A DNA stretch of 64,000 nt, taken from positions 86,218,528 to 86,282,527 of the forward strand of contig OY744605.1 in the NCBI GenBank assembly GCA_963556255.1. Reading direction: 5' to 3'. The translations under genes and the position numbers were made by a program. The stretch is from Allolobophora icterica. Taxonomy: Eukaryota; Annelida; Clitellata; Crassiclitellata; Lumbricidae. This document shows, one piece after another, positions 58,600 to 64,000 of this stretch. Numbering within the stretch: position 1 is the stretch's first letter; each line of letters opens with the position of its first letter. Below the pieces are notes generated by a model, which saw only the letters and a program-made list of their open reading frames with translations, did not search any database and was not told the origin of the DNA.

Positions 58600-60100
58600 C
58601 CCGCAGATAAACCGGTCTGTATCAAAAGACGGGGAAGTAGACCCCGTAGATGTTCGTTTCGATATATACTGGAAAGACCGGTGGATGTCTGGTTTGATAT
58701 ATACGGGAGAAAGACCGATCGTGAGAAATAAAGGCTCACAGGTTTGTATCGGTAAAGTCCGGGAAAGACCCCGGCGGTTCCGATCAGTGAATACGGAAAA
58801 GTCCCTGCTGGTGTCTGAGATACACGGGTAAAGTTTCCGCTGGTGTCTGTCGGAGATACACGGGCAAAGTTCCCGCTGGTGTCAGAGATGCACGGGCAAA
58901 GTTCCCGCTGGTGTCGGAGATACACGGGTAAAGTTCCCGCTGGTGTCTGTCTGAGGATACACGGGCAAAGTCCCCGCTGGTGTCTGAGATACACGGTCAA
59001 AGAGTTCGCTGGTGACCGTCTGATAAACCTCGGGGAAAGACCGCGCTGTTGACCGTTTGAGATACACGGGCAGAGTCCCAGCTGTTGACCGTCAGAGATA
59101 CACGCGGAAAGACCGCGCTGTTGACCGTTAGATATACACGGGTAAGGACCCGGTGTTGACCGTAAGAGATACGCGCGGAAAGACCGCGCTGGTGACTGTC
59201 TTGGATACACGGGCAAAGACCCGGTGGTAGCCGTCAGAGATACACGGGCAAAGACCCAGCTGTTGACCGTCAGAGATACACGGGCAAAGACCCGGTGGTG
59301 ATAACTCAGTTCAAGTATCGTCAATAAAAGTTAACCAGTGCGATCCGAGTTACAGCAAAACTAATCACTCTTGGGTGTTGGATTGACCGCCGATTCGACA
59401 GGGCTGGGGCCCACCCTGCTGTTAGATCGCGAGCCGGTCTGAATCCCGATTGTGGAAGTTTAACGGGCTGTGTAAACCTCGGGGAGAGACCGATCTTGAG
59501 TAATAAAGAAAACACATGTCTGTATCGGTAAAGACGGGGAAGCAGACCTCGTTGGTGACCGCTCGACGTGTACGGGGAGAGGTACCAGGTTGATTCCGTT
59601 CGAAAGTACGGGGAAGCAGACTCCGTTGGTGACGTTCGATAAAGACGGGGCAAGAACCCGATGGTTCCGTTCGATACACAGGTCTGTATAAAAACGGGGA
59701 AGGCAAGACCCCGATGGTGACAGTTCGATATGTACGGGGAGGGTGACCCCGTTGGTTCCGTTCGATAACATCGGGTAACTTACCCACCTTTCTTTTAACT
59801 CGCGGGACTAACCGCAATCTCTTAATTCGCGGTCTAACCGAAAACTACACATATTAGAGTATACAATTCACAATAAATAATTATATAACTATACACAGAA
59901 TCTCTTACTCGCGGTCTACCGGCAAGTTTCTTTCTTTACTTAGCTCTGTCATAGTTACTCCCGCGGTTTTCCCGCATATCTTCCTTTGGCCTACCTAACT
60001 CCGTTCTACCGCAAATCTTGGATCGCGGAACTAACTGCAAACTTCTGAGTTCGGGGAACTGCCCGAACAATCTGACTGTGGTTTGTTCAGGTGAGTGGAT
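58600..60100. repeat. Degenerate tandem array of covarying short hairpins
   Basis: About 14 units of 30-40 bp lie between 58800 and 59300. Each has a purine loop (AAAG type) closed by a GC stem that changes in both arms together: CGGG/CCCG at 58861-58875 and 58893-58907, CGCGG/CCGCG at 59103-59117 and 59174-59188, CGGGT/ACCCG at 59139-59152. A second series (59520-59770) has CGGGG/CCCCG stems and GTTGG or GATGG trailers. A third (59795-60070) has GCGG/CCGC and TTCGGG/CCCGAA. Long open frames on the minus strand are repeat translations with no domain. Confidence 0.65.
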
Positions 60101-60289
60101 GACAGTAAACTTCCCGCAGTGGGAAGTGAAAACACAGGTCTGTGTGAAATAATGGGGTAACAGTACTGATAGTTGCTCCACTGGTGCCGTTAGTGGAATC
60201 GAGTCTGTGTACTCAGAAATGATGCCTACGAGTCTGTGAGCTCCAGAGAAAACACAACCGTATAAAAGGTTATGTAAACCGGGTAGGGA

Positions 60290-60580
60290 TACGCCGCAAC
60301 GAGAAGATACAGCGGGCCAGATCCCTAGGTGAAGAGTACGCGAGTCCCCGGTTAAAGGGACCTTAAATCAGACCAAGAGGAAGAGATTAACCTCAAAGTT
60401 CGGGTCGGGTAGTCGGGTACCCAGGTCCGAAAGAGACAAGTTCGCGTTTTGCTAGCCGAAGTTTAGCTAGTCAGTCCCTAGGTGAGGAGTACGATAATCC
60501 CTTGTATGAAGGGAAATGATAAAGCAGACCAAGAAAAGCGATACGTGAAAGTCCGGGTAGTCGGATACCCAGGTAGAAAC
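60290..60580. repeat. Two tandem copies of a structured unit of about 165 bp
   Basis: Copy one starts tccctaggtgaagagtacg (60330) and copy two tccctaggtgaggagtacg (60475). Both continue with a hairpin (GTCCC..GGGAC in one, TCCCTT..AAGGGA in the other), cagaccaag and a gggtagtcgg(g/a)tacccagg block. Confidence 0.75.
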
Positions 60581-60879
60581 ATATTTGCTTGTCGTAACAC
60601 ACAGCTCTGAGAACTGACTGAAGTGCGAGGATGGGCCCCTCGTGCGTAGGTCGGAACGAAGTTCTGTGTGTAGATAGCGAAGGTTAGACAGAGGACCTTC
60701 ACTATCAGAGTGCCATACCCTATCGTTATCTTTCGAAGCAGAATTTATCACTGTTGTGGTCGATAATTGCCAACACAGAAGCCGGTAAGGAAACTTACTC
60801 CGGAGATGTGGTGCATGATAATATATGTGTGAGGCCGGTATGCCACGCACGGAAATGGATCGAGAGACACGTGACGGTG

Positions 60880-61505
60880 GGAAGACGAGTTATCCAATGG
60901 ACAGGTGTCTAGACGACATGACGTAGAGAGTTACCATTGACAGTTGCCCAATAGACCGGTGTCTAGGACGATGTGATACAGAGACTTGTCGCATGTATTC
61001 CTTGTTTCCGATACGTAGAAAACGTTTGGTGTCCCTTATAAATGGCGATAGTACAAGAGTCACGAGATGTAGAATGGTACGTCAAAGTTCAGATCGGATG
61101 GAGAGTTGGAGGAAGCCGTAGCTAAGAAGCACACAAAGAGGGAAGACTGCTGCTGATTAAGAGATCGAACCCTGTTCTGAAGGACGGCCATCCTGCAGGA
61201 CGTTGCCCATCCGGCGACCGCGGAAGAGGCAGAGTCAGACCCCGAGATAGAACGATATAGTGTTGCCTTTCTTAAGCGGCCAATCCTGAATCTCCTCTGA
61301 TAGGAACGTTCACTATGGGAAGAGATAGAGAACAGCCATTTTACGGTTAAAGTACACAAGGCAGTGACTCGGGTGGCTCCAGACGGGCAGTGGGCTGGAG
61401 TCACCACCACCACCACAGGAAACTCGCCCGGCGCAACGAGAGTGCAGGCGTCCGGGCGGACGCAGAACGCCACAAAATCATACATAAACATATTCAACTG
61501 TGGTA
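60880..61505 (-). other. Possible terminal repeat or promoter of an unknown element
   Basis: On the minus strand this starts TGTGGCGTTATACTACCACA, with inverted ends TGTGG/CCACA, and a TATA box (CATTTATAAGGGAC) lies 470 bp further on, near 61031-61044. Two imperfect copies of a ggtgtctag-ACGA-tg unit follow (60900-60985). These are LTR-like traits, but no partner repeat is visible. Confidence 0.3.
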
Positions 61506-62044
61506 GTATAACGCCACAATAATTTCTTCTGAAGTCAACGGCCTTTGTTGTCATAAGATATAGTTCAACTGTTTGTGAAAACCACCCGCAGTTTTAAACT
61601 CACCCAAAGACATTTTGGGTGGTGTCACTCCAAAGTCTGGAAAAGAGGATGGCGACGATAATCATGTTTGTTATGAGAAAGCATCGTTAAACAAAAGCAT
61701 TCTCACCTCAGACCCAATAAAGCGACGGGCGTCAATATGTCGCTTGACCGTGTGTGTTATGTGTGACCCTCGTAGACACCTTTATAAAGCTTAATACCGA
61801 AGTTATATAAAATTATTTTGCATATGCGATTTCAATTCTACTTTGTTTCTGTTCACTTTCATGAATAAAAATCTCTTGTCATAATAAAACATATTGAATT
61901 AAAGCAGCTCTTGGATCCTTGATGCAGCGTAGTCTCCGTAAAGAGAAATATAATTGTTTTAATAAACAATAATACAGCCTTCAACGGAAAACCACTGGAG
62001 TCCATTTTTGACATTTTTCGGTTAACGGCCTCTCTATCACTACA
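61506..62044. repeat. Dispersed modules
   Basis: Hairpin module gaagtcaacggcctttg, tgtcataagatat at 61527-61562. A GGTGTCACTCC...GTTAAAC module lies at 61618-61692 and gtagacacctttataaag at 61782-61799. Confidence 0.55.
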
Positions 62045-62465
62045 CTGACCATTAATATAGCGCTGGTATAGGTCTGCTACGACTTAAAGTTGTCTAAATA
62101 GATCTTTTATTAGACATTGACAAAGTTTAGGTACTCGTAGTGTCGGATGAAGTGATTGAAATGTGTAACAGTGAAAAATAGTACATCATACGACCTCCAC
62201 TGATTTCTTCGTTATCTTACTTTACAAGGATTTTATTTAAATTTATTCTTCTCAATTCATAGGTTCTAATATTACTTTACATTGTTTATCGACATCTTAC
62301 GGCTGCCGCTCACCTCAACGTTATCATACGAATACGAAAAATTTGGAATGAACAGACTGACTATGGACCGAAAGAGAGAGCTATATAGCCGTTTTAGCAC
62401 CGATTTAAAGGTGTCTAAAGCTAGCAGGTAAAATCAGATGCAAACGTTAGGCAAAGAATTAACGT
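62045..62465 (+). repeat. Direct repeat, partner of 27360-27790
   Basis: See the partner for shared words. This copy has the clearest signal: gagctatatagc at 62380-62391, then atttaaaggtgtctaaag at 62403-62420. Confidence 0.75.
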
Positions 62466-62599
62466 AATCGAGTCGTAATCTTAATCTCCAGACTTCTAGA
62501 GCGCCACTTGAAGACCAAGCGCAGGGTACTATTCACGAGCGCTACGTCAAATCAGATGGGGTAGTCCAAAAACGATCGGAGTACCTTCGCGAACTCTTC

Positions 62600-63110
62600 A
62601 CTATCCAGCCACCCCGGTCTACCCGTTCATCCAAATATCTCACTCTCTCCCGTCCTCCAGTCACTATAATCGCCTAAAGTTCTCCAACCGATCCATATCC
62701 CAAACTGCACCTAAACTCTGGAACGAACTTCGTTCCGAATTCCGCATTTTCTCAGTTCCTCCACCAATACCGCCACTCACTCATCGTCATCTACCTCGGG
62801 CTCCTCTACTCATCACCCCACAGGTTTTCCACTCCAAACTGAAAACTCACCTCTTCAAGATTTCCTATCCAAATCCATCGATCCGATGGATTAGTCTTCC
62901 AAGCTATCTCGTTCTCAACGAAACCCTCCGTAACAGCTGCTCTGCCTCTCTCTGGTCTCTCTGGCAACCGGACTCGGACCACCAACGGACATCGATTTCT
63001 CGACAACCCCTCGGATACGTCGCAGCGCTCATGAATAAGCTGGTGCTTTGCGCTCAGCTTTACAGTGGCGCTTTAGAAAATTGGAGATTACGATTACGAT
63101 TACGATTGGT
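62600..63110 (+). mobile_element. CR1/L2-like LINE 3' end with (ATTACG)n tail
   Basis: A degenerate coding tail (LWNELRSE-like and SKLKTHLFKISY in shifting frames) leads to gaataagctggtgctttgcg and (ATTACG)n at 63086-63110. The same end, truncated, is at 2560-2640. Confidence 0.5.
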
Positions 63111-63119
63111 CCTTATGGC

Positions 63120-63875
63120 CAAATGTTGTGAACTCATTTGTTCAATGAGGTTGATAAACAGCTCTGGTTGGATGATCCGGATTACCCAAGATTTTTGTAC
63201 CTATTTTTAAGGAATTTTGTAATCGTCCCAGTGGTAAGGGCAGTTCACCGCACTCATTTTGAAGTGCTGAGGCGGCAGTACCTTTGGCAGCTCCACAGCA
63301 CAGCCTCAGTCTGTAAAGAGGATATCTTATCTAAATACGACTTAGGAAGTAGCGCTTTTTTTAAGCTCCCCGATGGTTACCAGATACAGCTCTCATAAGA
63401 TTCATGCGGTTTTTACACTTGGTTATCACATATGCTACATGTGGTTTCCACGATAGTCTATGATCAAAAATGACTCCAAGGAATTTAGCTGGTTTTTTTT
63501 CAATTTTTATGTTAACATTTGGTAACCTACGATTCTTAGTAAATAAAACTCTTATGGTTTTACTGATAGATATCTTAAATCCATTCTTATTACACCATTC
63601 ATTAACTGCATTTCAAGACAACTGGATTCTGTTTTCTAATTTCTTATGGTTGCGATGGCCTGCATATTTGCATCAGCAAACAAAGTCATCTCAGTCCCAT
63701 CCAATCCATTAGGTATATCATTAATCATGATGAGAAATAATAAGGGTGATATAATGGACCCTTGAGGTGTACTATATTTGTCTGAAAAAGAAGCTCCAAC
63801 TTTGACTTGAAATGTTCTGTTAGATACAAAGTTTACTATCCAAATCAATACCAATTACACGAATTACCAAATTCA
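63120..63875 (-). pseudogene. I-clade LINE ORF2 fragment, reverse transcriptase
   Basis: Minus strand reads IWIVNFVSNRTFQVKVGASF, STPQGSIISPLLFLIMINDI and GTEMTLFAD, then in other frames CNKNGFKISI, AKFLGVIFDH, SWKPH and finally SALQNECGELPLPL. All align in order with ORF2 of the intact element (NFLSNRTFQVKVGAE, GTPQGSVISPILFLLMIND). The second Asp of FADD is lost and the frame shifts several times. The 5' and RNase H parts are absent. Confidence 0.8.
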
Positions 63876-63962
63876 TAGCATTTCGCGAACATAATTAAAG
63901 GTGTTTACGGAGAACTGCTAACGCAGATGAATTATCAGTATCCAGTGTTAACTTAACTTTAG

Positions 63963-64000
63963 TGGTTACTTTGGCAGCTCCACAGCACAGCCTCAGTCTG
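63963..64000 (-). pseudogene. Edge of another I-clade LINE fragment
   Basis: The last bases, ctttggcagctccacagcac onward, repeat 63281-63317 exactly, so a second copy of the same fragment begins at the right edge of the window. Confidence 0.6.

Noticed and set aside
58575..59324. A 249-residue minus-strand frame with repeated PVYLRHQRG-like words
   Set aside because: It follows the tandem hairpin array, has no domain and no codon-level conservation visible between units; repeat translation is the simpler reading.

Overview
The window is nuclear DNA from an invertebrate metazoan. A host kinase gene on the minus strand is split by spliceosomal introns with consensus GT..AG sites, and almost everything else is transposable-element sequence: non-LTR retrotransposons of I, CR1/L2-like and RTE type, hAT and Tc1/mariner MITEs, a tRNA-derived SINE, and microsatellites. 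No species can be named from the sequence alone.

Region by region. 1-850: left-edge fragment of a transposon-like DUF7869-type gene, followed by a 344-bp hAT MITE. 2.9-11.5 kb: three exons (minus strand) of a mixed-lineage-kinase-like protein kinase. Its 6-kb intron holds a CR1/L2-like LINE, a small plus-strand zinc-finger-like exon, and a hAT element that was itself split by another LINE. 11.7-14.6 kb: two CR1-like LINE remnants. 15.5-22.7 kb: a nearly intact 7.2-kb I-clade LINE with 12-bp target-site duplications, ORF1 (gag-like, zinc knuckles) and ORF2 (endonuclease, reverse transcriptase, RNase H) with one frameshift. 22.8-25.7 kb: low-information sequence, a 77-bp palindrome, a LINE end and a tRNA-derived SINE. 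25.7-62.5 kb: a mosaic of diverged direct and inverted copies of short modules, cut by MITEs, CR1 and RTE pieces. It contains two unusual arrays of short hairpins (40.3-41.0 kb and 58.7-60.1 kb) and a foldback element with tandem-repeat arms (42.0-42.8 kb). 62.6-64 kb: two more LINE ends.

How the parts relate. The I-clade LINE carries a stem-loop 24 nt from its 3' end, and the same stem-loop recurs many times as the core of short dispersed repeats, which suggests parasitism of the LINE machinery. The CR1-like LINE and the tRNA-derived SINE share another 3' tail with a conserved stem. About 20 or more copies of a further signal, a TATA-like box followed about 20 nt later by TTTAAAGGTGTCTAA, are spread over the window in both orientations. 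It is the strongest pattern here that no standard feature class explains. Nested insertions with clean target-site duplications give a relative chronology at several places.
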